The position numbers and the translations under genes were made by a program. A DNA stretch of 64,000 bases from Alphaproteobacteria bacterium (GTDB lineage: Bacteria; Pseudomonadota; Alphaproteobacteria; Rhodobacterales; Rhodobacteraceae): NCBI GenBank assembly GCA_024280735.1, contig JAJRPO010000021.1, positions 1 through 64,000 on the forward strand, written 5' to 3'. Below the pieces are notes generated by a model. The model was not told where the DNA came from. It was given only the letters and a program-made list of their open reading frames with translations, and made no database searches. Each line of letters begins with the position of its first letter. Within the stretch, counting starts at the first letter, position 1. This document shows positions 9,344 through 17,988 of this stretch, piece after piece.

Positions 9344-10101
9344 ACTAATCCAACCTTTTTGCGAATATCCGGTTCACTGAGACTAATCACCGAGCCACGA
9401 TAATCATCCGAGGCGCTGGTTGCCATCCAAACCAGTGCCTTGGCGGGCCATTCAGGTGGAATGTGGTCTTCCCAATTTAACTCGCTAACCGGATTTACGC
9501 CGCTTTTCTTAATGATCACCTGCATCTCGGTGGCCACAGTTCCCGGCGACAATACCAGCGCGCGAATGCCATTATCCATTTCTTCCAAATGCAGCACCCG
9601 GTTGAGATGATGCGCCGCCGCCTTGGAGCTGCAATAAGCCCCCCAACCCTCCAGCGGCGATGTGCCTGCACCGGAACCAATGGTCAGGATACTGCCGCCA
9701 CCAGCCTTTTTCATCACGGGCAGGGCGGCACGAATGCCGTGGTAAACACCCTTGACGTTGATGTCGATCACAGTGCCCCAAGCATCCACGGCAGACTCGG
9801 CCAGCCGTTCCACCGGCTCCAAAATACCCGCATTGTTGATCAAGATATCCAGCCCGCCAAACTCGGTCACTGCCAGATCAACCGCCGCTTGAACCTGCTG
9901 GTAATTGGCGACATCCACCGCTAGGTACACCGCCGTACCACCCGCGGCGCGAATTTCCTGCGCCACTTGTGCGATCTGCGCCTCACTGCGGGCCGTCAGC
10001 AAAACTTTGGCCCCTAGTGCCGCAAATTCGCGCGCTGTCGCCGCGCCAATGCCGCGACTGGCGCCGGTTATCAGTACCGATTTCCCTGCTACAGTATTCA
10101 T
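9340..10101 (-). CDS. Short-chain dehydrogenase/reductase
   Basis: 253 aa; TGASRGIGAATAREFA, LINNAGIL, YCSSKAAAHHL. Confidence 0.93.
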   Translation of the reverse strand: MNTVAGKSVLITGASRGIGAATAREFAALGAKVLLTARSEAQIAQVAQEIRAAGGTAVYLAVDVANYQQVQAAVDLAVTEFGGLDILINNAGILEPVERLAESAVDAWGTVIDINVKGVYHGIRAALPVMKKAGGGSILTIGSGAGTSPLEGWGAYCSSKAAAHHLNRVLHLEEMDNGIRALVLSPGTVATEMQVIIKKSGVNPVSELNWEDHIPPEWPAKALVWMATSASDDYRGSVISLSEPDIRKKVGLV

Positions 10102-10928
10102 TGGCCGTCCGCCAGCCGGTAGCCGTCGCCGTAGCGTTCCAGCCGCATAATCGTCGGGCGCATGATGTGGCCGCCGGAAAACAACAACTCATCTGTCGCC
10201 ACCATATCCAACGCCCGTTTACGAGTGGCGCGCGCCACCTCCCTGTCGACATCAAAAATCACGCTGATTTCCGGATTGGCCAGTTGCAGGCTTTGGGCAT
10301 GCACCACATCCCCCACCTGCGCAAAACTGTGATTGCCGTCATCCACCCGAAACCCCGCGTGGCCGGGTGTGTGGCCGGGCAGCGGCAGCATGGTCACGCC
10401 ACCAGCAATCAAAGCCTCGCCGTTAATCAGCTCCACGCGCCCCGCATAGGCGTTTAAAACAGCCAGCGCCAGTTGGTGCCATTGCTGGCTGGATTCGTCG
10501 GTGAACAGGCTGGCATCTGTCCAGAACCTGTGGTCCAACTCCGACACAAAGACCTGAGCATTGGGGAAAACCGCCGCGCCCTCTGGTGTAATTGCGCCGG
10601 CAATATGGTCGGGGTGCAGGTGGGTGAAAAACAGGTGGGTGACGTCAGCGGGATCAACCTCGGCCTCGAGCAGTGCATCCGGCAGAAACCCGCAAGTATC
10701 GCCAAACAAATCGCGGGGACCTGCGTCTATCAGAACCGTCTGGTCCTTGTTCTTAACCAGAAACGCATTGAAATTGGTCTCAACCGCCTCTCGCTCATCT
10801 TGCGCCAACAGGGCCGCGATTTCTGTATCATCGGCATTTGAAAACATTTCATTGCCGAAAATAAAATCGCCATCGGTCAGTGAAATGACCTCTAGTTCGC
10901 CAACAGTGGTTTTGGTGATGCGTGACAT
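10098..10928 (-). CDS. MBL-fold metallohydrolase
   Basis: 276 aa; FFTHLHPDHIAG motif, LPLPGHTPGHAGF. Confidence 0.9.
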   Translation of the reverse strand: MSRITKTTVGELEVISLTDGDFIFGNEMFSNADDTEIAALLAQDEREAVETNFNAFLVKNKDQTVLIDAGPRDLFGDTCGFLPDALLEAEVDPADVTHLFFTHLHPDHIAGAITPEGAAVFPNAQVFVSELDHRFWTDASLFTDESSQQWHQLALAVLNAYAGRVELINGEALIAGGVTMLPLPGHTPGHAGFRVDDGNHSFAQVGDVVHAQSLQLANPEISVIFDVDREVARATRKRALDMVATDELLFSGGHIMRPTIMRLERYGDGYRLADGQ

Positions 10929-11041
10929 GAAAGTCCCTCCTGATTTGAGGGAAGACTATCAGCTTCAAGGTCGCACGCCAGAACAAATTGGCGACTACAT
11001 TGTCTTATTTGAAACCCAGCTGAATTTGAGGGAAGTCGCGA

Positions 11042-12232
11042 TTAGTTATACACGGTCTCGACGACGCTAACGTCCAGATCGGCCACCAACAGTCCTTGCC
11101 CGCCAATAACCTTAAGCACCTCTGCGCCACCGACAAATACCGACGCACCGCTGCCGTCTGCAAAATCTTCAACGAGAACCTCGAAATCATCAACATCCTG
11201 ATAACCATGGCCCTCTATCTGGATTTCGATGGAATCTTCGGAGGCGTTATAATCCATCACCGTTGATGCAGAATCTGTCCACGTGTTAATATATGTGCGG
11301 AATTGATCTGCCCCTGCGCCGCCATGGGCCTCACTCAACCCGCGTATGTCGACCACATCATCGCCCGCGCCGCCGTATACCTGATCAACCTCTCCTTCGG
11401 TGGCTGTACCGGTGGCATGCAAGGCATCATTACCCGCGCCGCCGAAAATAATATCCGTCTCGCGGCCATCGAAAACCGTGTCATCCCCGCCGCCACCATG
11501 AACCTGATTATGGCCCGGCCCCGTGCGAAATGCGTCATTCCCCGCGCCCCCATACAGATCGGAGTCGCCTTCGGAATCCACAAACAAATCATCCCCGCCG
11601 CCGCCGTAAGCCGTCAGCAAACTGGCCTGCGCATAACCGCCGTAAATCGCGTCATCCCCTGCGTCGCCATGGGCCAGATTATCCCCTTCGCGCATCCAGA
11701 TCCGGTCGTCACCAGCGCCCCCGAACGCGGTGTCGTCATCGTCGCCGCCAAAGATTTCATCGTCACCGCTGCCGCCACGCAGCAACCCATCCCCTTCGCC
11801 CCCAAACAAGCGGTCATCCCCCTGCCCGCCTGCAAGGCTGTCCAAGCCGGCATCACCATGCAGAATATCATTGCCACGGCCACCGCGCAGATCATCATTA
11901 CCGGCCCCACCGGAAGCCAGATCATCGTCTTGGTTGCCAAAAATCTGGTCATTGCCGCCGCCACCCGTGATGTCATCGTTCCCCCGATGGCCGCGCAGGA
12001 TATTGTCCTCACCGTCCCCCACAAGGGTATCATCCCCCGCACCGGCCCCAGCAGACTCAAGGGCAAACAACACGCCGTTGTCTGCGCTGTCATCCGTCAA
12101 ATCGTCAGTCGTTTCATCACCACTGCCTTGAACATCAGACGACCCATCCCCGCCTTCCGACCCGCCGTCAGCAATGCCCATAAAGACGCCCCCCGCCAAG
12201 CCGATCAATGACATAAACAGCAATTCCAGCAT
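11042..12232 (-). CDS. Calcium-binding RTX-repeat protein with N-terminal hydrophobic segment
   Basis: Many GGxGxDxUx nonapeptides (GGGGNDQIFGNQDDDLASGGAGNDDLRGGRGND...); N-term MLELLFMSLIGLAGGVFMGIADGG. Confidence 0.88.
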   Translation of the reverse strand: MLELLFMSLIGLAGGVFMGIADGGSEGGDGSSDVQGSGDETTDDLTDDSADNGVLFALESAGAGAGDDTLVGDGEDNILRGHRGNDDITGGGGNDQIFGNQDDDLASGGAGNDDLRGGRGNDILHGDAGLDSLAGGQGDDRLFGGEGDGLLRGGSGDDEIFGGDDDDTAFGGAGDDRIWMREGDNLAHGDAGDDAIYGGYAQASLLTAYGGGGDDLFVDSEGDSDLYGGAGNDAFRTGPGHNQVHGGGGDDTVFDGRETDIIFGGAGNDALHATGTATEGEVDQVYGGAGDDVVDIRGLSEAHGGAGADQFRTYINTWTDSASTVMDYNASEDSIEIQIEGHGYQDVDDFEVLVEDFADGSGASVFVGGAEVLKVIGGQGLLVADLDVSVVETVYN

Positions 12233-12532
12233 ACCACACCCCCACAGGCCCACCCCTGGACCATTCACGCATTATTTCAAGGCAACCATCCCCGCAGAAT
12301 ATTACCATTTCGCTAATTACCACAGCTCAAAAATGTGCATTGGTTAACGGCAGCCCCGCCTAAATCATCACAATTTACCTTATGGGCAAGGAACTAAGCG
12401 TTTGCGCTTCCCTTTTGTGGCAATCTGGACTACAGCACCCCAATCCGCGACTCAAAGTTGCGGATACTCCACGGGCCTTGCTGGACGACATCCCGGCCTG
12501 CGCCATTAACACTAATCTCAAAGGAGACCCCG

Positions 12533-12802
12533 ATGTCGATTACTGCCGAAGAAAAAGCCCGCGTCATGAAAGAATTCGCAACCAAAGAAGGTGACACTGG
12601 TTCACCCGAAGTACAGGTTGCCATTCTGACATCGCGCATCAAAACGCTGACAGAGCATTTCAAGACCCACAAAAAGGATAATCACTCCCGTCGTGGTCTC
12701 TTGCATATGGTTGCCCTGCGCCGCAAATTGCTGGATTACACTAAATCCAAAGACGTAGAACGGTATAAATCACTGATTTCACGCCTCGGCATTCGCCGCT
12801 AA
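12533..12802 (+). CDS. rpsO: 30S ribosomal protein S15
   Basis: 89 aa [71 protein letters not shown]...; SD aaaggag upstream. Confidence 0.98.
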   Translation: MSITAEEKARVMKEFATKEGDTGSPEVQVAILTSRIKTLTEHFKTHKKDNHSRRGLLHMVALRRKLLDYTKSKDVERYKSLISRLGIRR

Positions 12803-12808
12803 GAATTT

Positions 12809-12834
12809 AACGCGCTCCTTTTGGGGCGCGTTTT
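12809..12834 (+). terminator. Rho-independent terminator after rpsO
   Basis: acgcgctcc-ttt-tggggcgcgttttcc stem-loop plus T-run. Confidence 0.75.
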
Positions 12835-12998
12835 CCGTTTGGCCCCCGATTGCCAAAGTAAATTCGGGAACTGTCCGTTGGCTGGCTTGCCTGACCCTGC
12901 AATGCCCGCCGGATATGATATGAAACGGGGTCCCCGCACTGGCGGGTTGTTGCGGTAGCTGGGCCATAGGGGTTTGGGCCGCATTGATAGGATGATAC

Positions 12999-15116
12999 AT
13001 GTTTAACGAAGTCAAAAAATCAATCGAGTGGGGCGGCGACACGCTGACCCTCGAGACCGGCAAAATCGCACGTCAAGCTGACGCTACAGTGATCGCTACC
13101 TACGGCGAAACATCTGTTCTGGCTGCCGTTGTGTTTGCCAAGAAAGAAAAGCCGGGAATGGATTTCTTCCCGCTGACCATTAACTACCAAGAAAAATATT
13201 ACGCAGCCGGTAAAATTCCCGGTGGTTTCTTCAAGCGTGAGGCCCGCCCCACCGAGAAAGAAACCCTGACCGCGCGTTTGATTGACCGCCCGTTGCGCCC
13301 GTTGTTTGTGCCCGGTTTCAAACATGAAACTCAGGTAACGCTGACTGTGCTGTCCCACGATCTGGAAAACGATCCAGACATGGTTGCGATGATTGCGGCA
13401 TCCGCTGCGCTGACACTGTCCGGCGCACCGTTCCGTGGCCCAATAGCCAACTGTCGTGTTGGTTTTGTTGGTGGCGAATATGTGCTGAACCCGTCTGTGG
13501 ACGACATGCACGAGCTGCGCAACAATCCAGAGCAACGCCTTGATCTGGTTGTCGCCGGTACGCGCGACGCGGTGATGATGGTTGAGTCCGAGGCTTATGA
13601 GCTGTCCGAGGCTGAAATGCTGGGCGCGGTGAACTTTGCCCATGAAAACATTCAGCCAGTGATCAACCTGATCATCGACATGGCCGAAGATTGCGCCAAA
13701 GAGCCGTATGACTTCCAAGCACCGGATTATTCCGAATTGCTGGCCAAAGTTACCGAGCTGGGTGAGGCAGGCATCCGGGCTGCTTACAAAAACACCGACA
13801 AGCAGGAACGTACCGCTGCAATCTCTGCTGCACGTGACGCAATCAAGGCTGGTCTGTCCGACGAAGAACGCGACGACACCAACCTTGGCACTGCGCTCAA
13901 GAAACTGGAAAGCGCCGTTGTGCGTGGTGACATCGTTGAAAGCGGCAAACGCATCGACGGGCGTGACCTGTCAACTGTACGCCAGATCGTTTCCGAAACT
14001 GGCCTGCTGCCACGGACCCACGGTTCCGCCCTGTTTACACGCGGCGAAACTCAAGGCTTGGTTGTGACCACTTTGGGCACCGGCGACGACGAGCAAATGA
14101 TCGACGCGCTGCAAGGCACCTACCGTTCCAACTTCTTGCTGCACTATAATTTCCCTCCCTACTCGGTTGGTGAATGTGGTCGTAACTTTGGCCCGGGCCG
14201 TCGTGAAATCGGTCACGGCAAATTGGCTTGGCGTGCATTGCAAGCAGTTCTGCCCGCGGCAACAGACTTCCCTTACACCATTCGTGTGGTGTCAGAGATC
14301 ACTGAATCCAACGGCTCCTCCTCTATGGCATCTGTCTGTGGTGGTTCCCTATCAATGATGGACGCGGGCGTTCCGCTGAAATCTGCGGTTGCCGGTGTGG
14401 CCATGGGCCTGATCCTAGAGGATAGTGGCAAATACGCCATTCTGACCGACATCTTGGGTGATGAGGATCACCTCGGCGATATGGATTTCAAAGTTGCGGG
14501 TACCGAAAACGGCATCACATCCTTGCAAATGGATATCAAGGTTGCCGGCATCACCACCGAGATCATGGAAAAAGCCCTTGATCAAGCGCGTGACGGCCGC
14601 ATGACCATCCTTGGCGAAATGAGCAATGCCTTGACCGAGGCAGGTTCCTTCTCTGAACATGCGCCACGCATCGAGACCATCCAGATCAACCCGGACAAAA
14701 TCCGCGAAGTGATCGGTTCCGGTGGTAAAGTGATCCGTGAAATCGTTGAAGTGTCCGGCGCCAAAGTCGACATCAACGACGATGGCATCATCAAAATCGC
14801 CTCCTCCAATGGGGCGCAGATCGACAAAGCTCGCGCGATGATCATGGAAATCGCTGCCGAGCCAGAGGCCGGTGCGATCTACACAGGTAAAGTTGTGAAG
14901 GTTATGGACTTCGGTGCATTTGTGAACTTCTTTGGCAAGCGTGACGGTCTGGTACATGTCAGCCAAATGGCTGCGGAACGGGTATCACACCCGAAAGACG
15001 TTGTGTCCGAAGGTCAATCGGTGAAAGTGAAACTGATGGGCTTTGACGATCGCGGCAAGGTTCGCCTGTCGATGAAAGTTGTTGATCAGGAAACTGGCGA
15101 AGAAATCAGCGGTTAA
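12999..15116 (+). CDS. pnp: Polyribonucleotide nucleotidyltransferase (PNPase)
   Basis: 705 aa; two RNase PH domains, KH ([25 protein letters not shown]) and S1 ([30 protein letters not shown]). Confidence 0.98.
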   Translation: MFNEVKKSIEWGGDTLTLETGKIARQADATVIATYGETSVLAAVVFAKKEKPGMDFFPLTINYQEKYYAAGKIPGGFFKREARPTEKETLTARLIDRPLRPLFVPGFKHETQVTLTVLSHDLENDPDMVAMIAASAALTLSGAPFRGPIANCRVGFVGGEYVLNPSVDDMHELRNNPEQRLDLVVAGTRDAVMMVESEAYELSEAEMLGAVNFAHENIQPVINLIIDMAEDCAKEPYDFQAPDYSELLAKVTELGEAGIRAAYKNTDKQERTAAISAARDAIKAGLSDEERDDTNLGTALKKLESAVVRGDIVESGKRIDGRDLSTVRQIVSETGLLPRTHGSALFTRGETQGLVVTTLGTGDDEQMIDALQGTYRSNFLLHYNFPPYSVGECGRNFGPGRREIGHGKLAWRALQAVLPAATDFPYTIRVVSEITESNGSSSMASVCGGSLSMMDAGVPLKSAVAGVAMGLILEDSGKYAILTDILGDEDHLGDMDFKVAGTENGITSLQMDIKVAGITTEIMEKALDQARDGRMTILGEMSNALTEAGSFSEHAPRIETIQINPDKIREVIGSGGKVIREIVEVSGAKVDINDDGIIKIASSNGAQIDKARAMIMEIAAEPEAGAIYTGKVVKVMDFGAFVNFFGKRDGLVHVSQMAAERVSHPKDVVSEGQSVKVKLMGFDDRGKVRLSMKVVDQETGEEISG

Positions 15117-15162
15117 TTCAACCGCTGCCCCGGGCTTGGTCCGGGGCCTCTACAGAACTGAC

Positions 15163-15191
15163 AAGGCCTCGTGGAAACACGGGGCCTTTTG
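15163..15191 (+). terminator. Rho-independent terminator after pnp
   Basis: aaggcctcgtg-gaaa-cacggggccttttgttt. Confidence 0.8.
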
Positions 15192-15198
15192 TTTGCCT

Positions 15199-15217
15199 CC
15201 CCCCCCCCAAAAAAAAA
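15199..15217. repeat. Adjacent homopolymer tracts C10-A9
   Basis: cctccccccccccaaaaaaaaagcc read directly. Confidence 0.9.
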
Positions 15218-15389
15218 GCCAGCCTTTTCTCAAGAAAACCCTGGAAAGAAAAAAATCCAACAAAAACAATATACTCCAATCGTTTAAAATGCGGCTTTTG
15301 AGACCTGCGACCAATTTATCATCTCGGAACTTCATGCTTTTTAAGAGACATCGCAAGACACAACGTCCTGCCAACTTATGGAGACTAAC

Positions 15390-15977
15390 ATGACATACAC
15401 ATTGAAATCGGCCTTGATCGCGACAACAATCCTTACCTTTGCTACCCCGGTCCTTGCAAATACCGCACTGGAACAGGACACCGCTGCATCGCAAGGTCAG
15501 GGTGTTATCTCTGCACAGGCGGTCAACGGCCTATTCGCATCCAGCCAAGTTGAAAGTTCAAGAAATAGCTTTTCCGTAGCAGCAGCCAATATCATGGATA
15601 ATAGCAGAGATTCTGCGGAAAATGAAGGAAGCCACAATAACGGCGGCAACGGCAACGGCGGCCACGACAACGACGGCAACGACGGCAACGGCAACGGCGG
15701 CCACGACAACGACAACGACGGCAACGACGGCAACGACAACGGCGGCAACAGCAACGGCGGCCACGACAACGACGGCAACGACAACGGCGGCAACAGCAAC
15801 GGCGGCCACGACAACGACGGCAACGACAACGGCGGCAACAGCAACGGCGGCCACGACAACGGCGGCCACGACAACGACGGCAACAGCAACGACGGCCACG
15901 ACAACAGCAACGACGGCCACGACAACGACGGCAACAGCAACGGCGGCAACGACAACGGCGGCAACGACAACGACTAA
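15390..15977 (+). CDS. Secreted Asn/Asp/Gly/His-rich tandem-repeat protein
   Basis: Signal peptide MTYTLKSALIATTILTFATPVLA-NTA; C-terminal half made of GGHDNDGND/NGGNSN repeats; SD atggagact upstream of ATG. Confidence 0.8.
   Translation: MTYTLKSALIATTILTFATPVLANTALEQDTAASQGQGVISAQAVNGLFASSQVESSRNSFSVAAANIMDNSRDSAENEGSHNNGGNGNGGHDNDGNDGNGNGGHDNDNDGNDGNDNGGNSNGGHDNDGNDNGGNSNGGHDNDGNDNGGNSNGGHDNGGHDNDGNSNDGHDNSNDGHDNDGNSNGGNDNGGNDND
15741..15860. repeat. 45-bp tandem repeat (GGNSNGGHDNDGNDN), two exact units plus a 30-bp partial
   Basis: 15741-15785 and 15786-15830 identical: ggcggcaacagcaacggcggccacgacaacgacggcaacgacaac; 15831-15860 matches the first 30 bp. Confidence 0.92.
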
Positions 15978-16208
15978 ACTATTTGCAGTTTTACGAATAT
16001 TGGACTGGCCGAGACATCGGCCAGTCTTTCAATTCAGAAAATTATTTGCGTCTATTTTCCTCATAAATACCAAATTTCAATGGAAACAATGTAGTCCTTT
16101 AGTTTATATCCCCATTCATTCGACCTTTAGCCAATTCACCTGCCCGTTAAGTCCATGCCACTAAGGGTCAACTCGAAATCTACTCTCAGCCAAACCATGG
16201 AGACCGAA

Positions 16209-16652
16209 ATGATACCAAAATTGAAGGCTACAGTTTTTGTCGCGACCTTTTTATTATCCGCGACCCAGGTTTTTGCCGGGTCCGTTCTGGACAAAGTAAC
16301 TGCCGAGCTGCAACGTCAGGGATTTACTTCCATCAGTATTTCAAGATCGTTTTTGGGGCGCTCCAGAGTCGAGGCCAGCAAGAATAATATCACCCGAGAA
16401 ATTGTGATAACTCGTTCCGGAAATATCCTACGCGACGTTACGGGAATTGACGGCCATTTAATTGACAATGATGATAGCGGCAATAACCAGAAATCAGAAC
16501 ACACCAAAGGCGGTGATGACGGCGTTGATAGCAATGATGGCGATAACGGCGATAACGGCGATAACGGCGATAACGGCGATAACGGCGATAACGGCGATAA
16601 CGGCGATAACGGCGATAACGGCGATAACGGCGATAACGGCGATAACGGTTAA
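16209..16652 (+). CDS. Secreted PepSY-like protein with C-terminal (DNG)n tail
   Basis: Signal peptide MIPKLKATVFVATFLLSATQVFA-GS; VLDKVTAELQRQGFTSISISRSFLGRSRVEASKNNITREIVITRSGNILRDVTG; SD atggagacc upstream. Confidence 0.78.
   Translation: MIPKLKATVFVATFLLSATQVFAGSVLDKVTAELQRQGFTSISISRSFLGRSRVEASKNNITREIVITRSGNILRDVTGIDGHLIDNDDSGNNQKSEHTKGGDDGVDSNDGDNGDNGDNGDNGDNGDNGDNGDNGDNGDNGDNGDNG
16542..16649. repeat. 9-bp in-frame VNTR, 12 units of gataacgg(c/t)
   Basis: 11 exact gataacggc units plus a final gataacggt before TAA; encodes (DNG)12. Confidence 0.95.
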
Positions 16653-16727
16653 ACCAGCCACTGAATCTGTTCAACCCGAAAATAAATCAACTGGAAATTC
16701 CAGTGCCAGTTCAAAAGGAATTGTTAA

Positions 16728-17234
16728 ATGAAATCGATCCTGATACGCGCCCTTTTATGCTTACAGATCATTAGTGTTATTGCCTATTTCATTGAGTTTG
16801 CAATTGAAAACCTGGGCTTGCGTGACCAACCTTTGCCTTGGGAGTTGCATGAATTAATCGAAATCGCTTCGTTTCTCGGCCTGTTGATCGGGCTGGTTGC
16901 CACCTTGTCAGTTCTGAAAACAACAATGCGGCGCAACAAGAAAGTTGAAGACCAACTGATGTTGGCCGCAGGTGAATTCAACAAATTGGTAACGGATAAG
17001 TTTGAACTATGGAACCTGTCACCCGCAGAAAGAGACGTCGCGTTACTAGCCATCAAGGGGCTATCAAATTTGGAAATAGCCGATGTTCTTGAAAAGAAAG
17101 AAGGCACGGTAAAAGCACAGATAACTGCTGTATTCAGAAAGGCGGATGTATCTGGGCGAACCCAATTAGTCAGTTCATTGGTCGAAGATTTGATCTCTGG
17201 TGCAATTGAACGCAAAACTCCACAATACGCATAA
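16728..17234 (+). CDS. Membrane-anchored LuxR-type HTH transcriptional regulator
   Basis: 168 aa; two N-terminal hydrophobic segments, then LSPAERDVALLAIKGLSNLEIADVLEKKEGTVKAQITAVFRKADVSGRTQLVSSLVEDL (GerE/LuxR HTH). Confidence 0.85.
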   Translation: MKSILIRALLCLQIISVIAYFIEFAIENLGLRDQPLPWELHELIEIASFLGLLIGLVATLSVLKTTMRRNKKVEDQLMLAAGEFNKLVTDKFELWNLSPAERDVALLAIKGLSNLEIADVLEKKEGTVKAQITAVFRKADVSGRTQLVSSLVEDLISGAIERKTPQYA

Positions 17235-17241
17235 TCCAAGC

Positions 17242-17284
17242 AAAATAGTCGATCAGAAAACTGGCGAAGAAATCAGCGGTTAAT
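17242..17284 (+). repeat. Second, diverged copy of the last 13 codons of pnp
   Basis: aaaatagtcgatcagaaaactggcgaagaaatcagcggttaat (KIVDQKTGEEISG*) vs 15075-15117 ([13 protein letters not shown]), 4 differences in 43 nt. Confidence 0.92.
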
Positions 17285-17308
17285 ACTCGTCGCAGTTAAG
17301 ATTTGGAA

Positions 17309-17337
17309 GGGCCACGCAAGATTGCGGGGCCTTTTTT
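17309..17337 (+). terminator. Rho-independent terminator downstream of the duplicated pnp tail
   Basis: ggccacgcaa-ga-ttgcggggccttttttg. Confidence 0.85.
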
Positions 17338-17382
17338 GTATAGGCCTTCAAGTTAAACCAGAAGCAGGTTCGTTCCCAATTT

Positions 17383-17452
17383 GTAGGGTGCCGTGCTCTG
17401 CACGCACCAATCGAGCAGAAAAGGAAAGGTGCGTGCGGAGCACGAACCCTAC
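17383..17452. repeat. Imperfect inverted repeat of the GTAGGGTGCGTG type
   Basis: gtagggtgccgtgctctgcacgcacc (17383-17408) / ggtgcgtgcggagcacgaaccctac (17428-17452). Confidence 0.8.
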
Positions 17453-17516
17453 CTAGACCTCCCCTGCCATCTCGGCTACGGCTCTACCATCGACACCCAA
17501 AACTAAGGAACACCCC

Positions 17517-17870
17517 ATGACCGCCACCCGCTCCCATTCCAACCACCGCATGAGTCAACTTGTCATCCACAACAGCACAGCTTATCTGGCAGGGCAAGTT
17601 GCCGCGGATTTCAGCGCTGATATGAAAACCCAAACCGCCAGTTGTCTGGCCAAGGTCGAGACCCTGCTGGCAGAGGCGGGCAGCGACAAAGACCATATTC
17701 TGTCCACAACAATTTTCATCCGCACCATGGATCAATTCGCCGAAATGAATGCGGTCTGGGACGCCTGGATCGCCGATCACGGCAAACCGGCGCGCGCCTG
17801 TGTCGAGGCGAATATGGCAACCGATCAAATTTTGGTCGAGGTTTGTGTGATTGCGGCGCTCAAAGGTTAA
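17517..17870 (+). CDS. RidA family protein
   Basis: 117 aa; TAYLAGQVAADFSADMKTQTASCLAKVETLLAEAGSDKDHILSTTIFI, ACVEANMATDQILVEVCVIAA. Confidence 0.9.
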   Translation: MTATRSHSNHRMSQLVIHNSTAYLAGQVAADFSADMKTQTASCLAKVETLLAEAGSDKDHILSTTIFIRTMDQFAEMNAVWDAWIADHGKPARACVEANMATDQILVEVCVIAALKG

Positions 17871-17944
17871 CAGAGAACGGCGTCACTATTGCGTGCCAAT
17901 TGCGCACCATAAATCAGAACGCCAAATAGTCTAAATCTTAACGA

Positions 17945-17971
17945 GATGTGCGCCCCTCAAGGGCGCACATC
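17945..17971. terminator. Bidirectional terminator hairpin between ridA-like gene and peroxiredoxin
   Basis: gatgtgcgccc-ctcaa-gggcgcacatc between convergent genes. Confidence 0.75.
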
Positions 17972-17988
17972 AATTTGATCAAATCGGC

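Noticed and set aside
11303-12211. 302-aa + strand ORF opposite the RTX protein
   Set aside because: Antisense of a repetitive gene; Ile/Ala/Pro periodicity mirrors the RTX repeats.
15497-15970. Open minus-strand ORFs (157 aa and 120 aa) across the repeat gene
   Set aside because: They are mirror products of GGC/AAC/GAC codon repetition; low-complexity Leu/Pro/Ser or Val/Ala strings with no SD or family signal.
15622-16164. Alternative + frame ORF of Thr/Ala repeats (180 aa)
   Set aside because: Frame-shifted reading of the same low-complexity array; no signal peptide, and the in-frame gene has SD and signal peptide.
15390-16652. Considered as a CRISPR array because of regular repeats
   Set aside because: Repeats are contiguous, in frame, multiples of 3 and without unique spacers.
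16438-16674. Minus-strand ORF of repeated RYR residues over the 9-bp VNTR
   Set aside because: Artefact of a period-9 repeat lacking stops in any frame.
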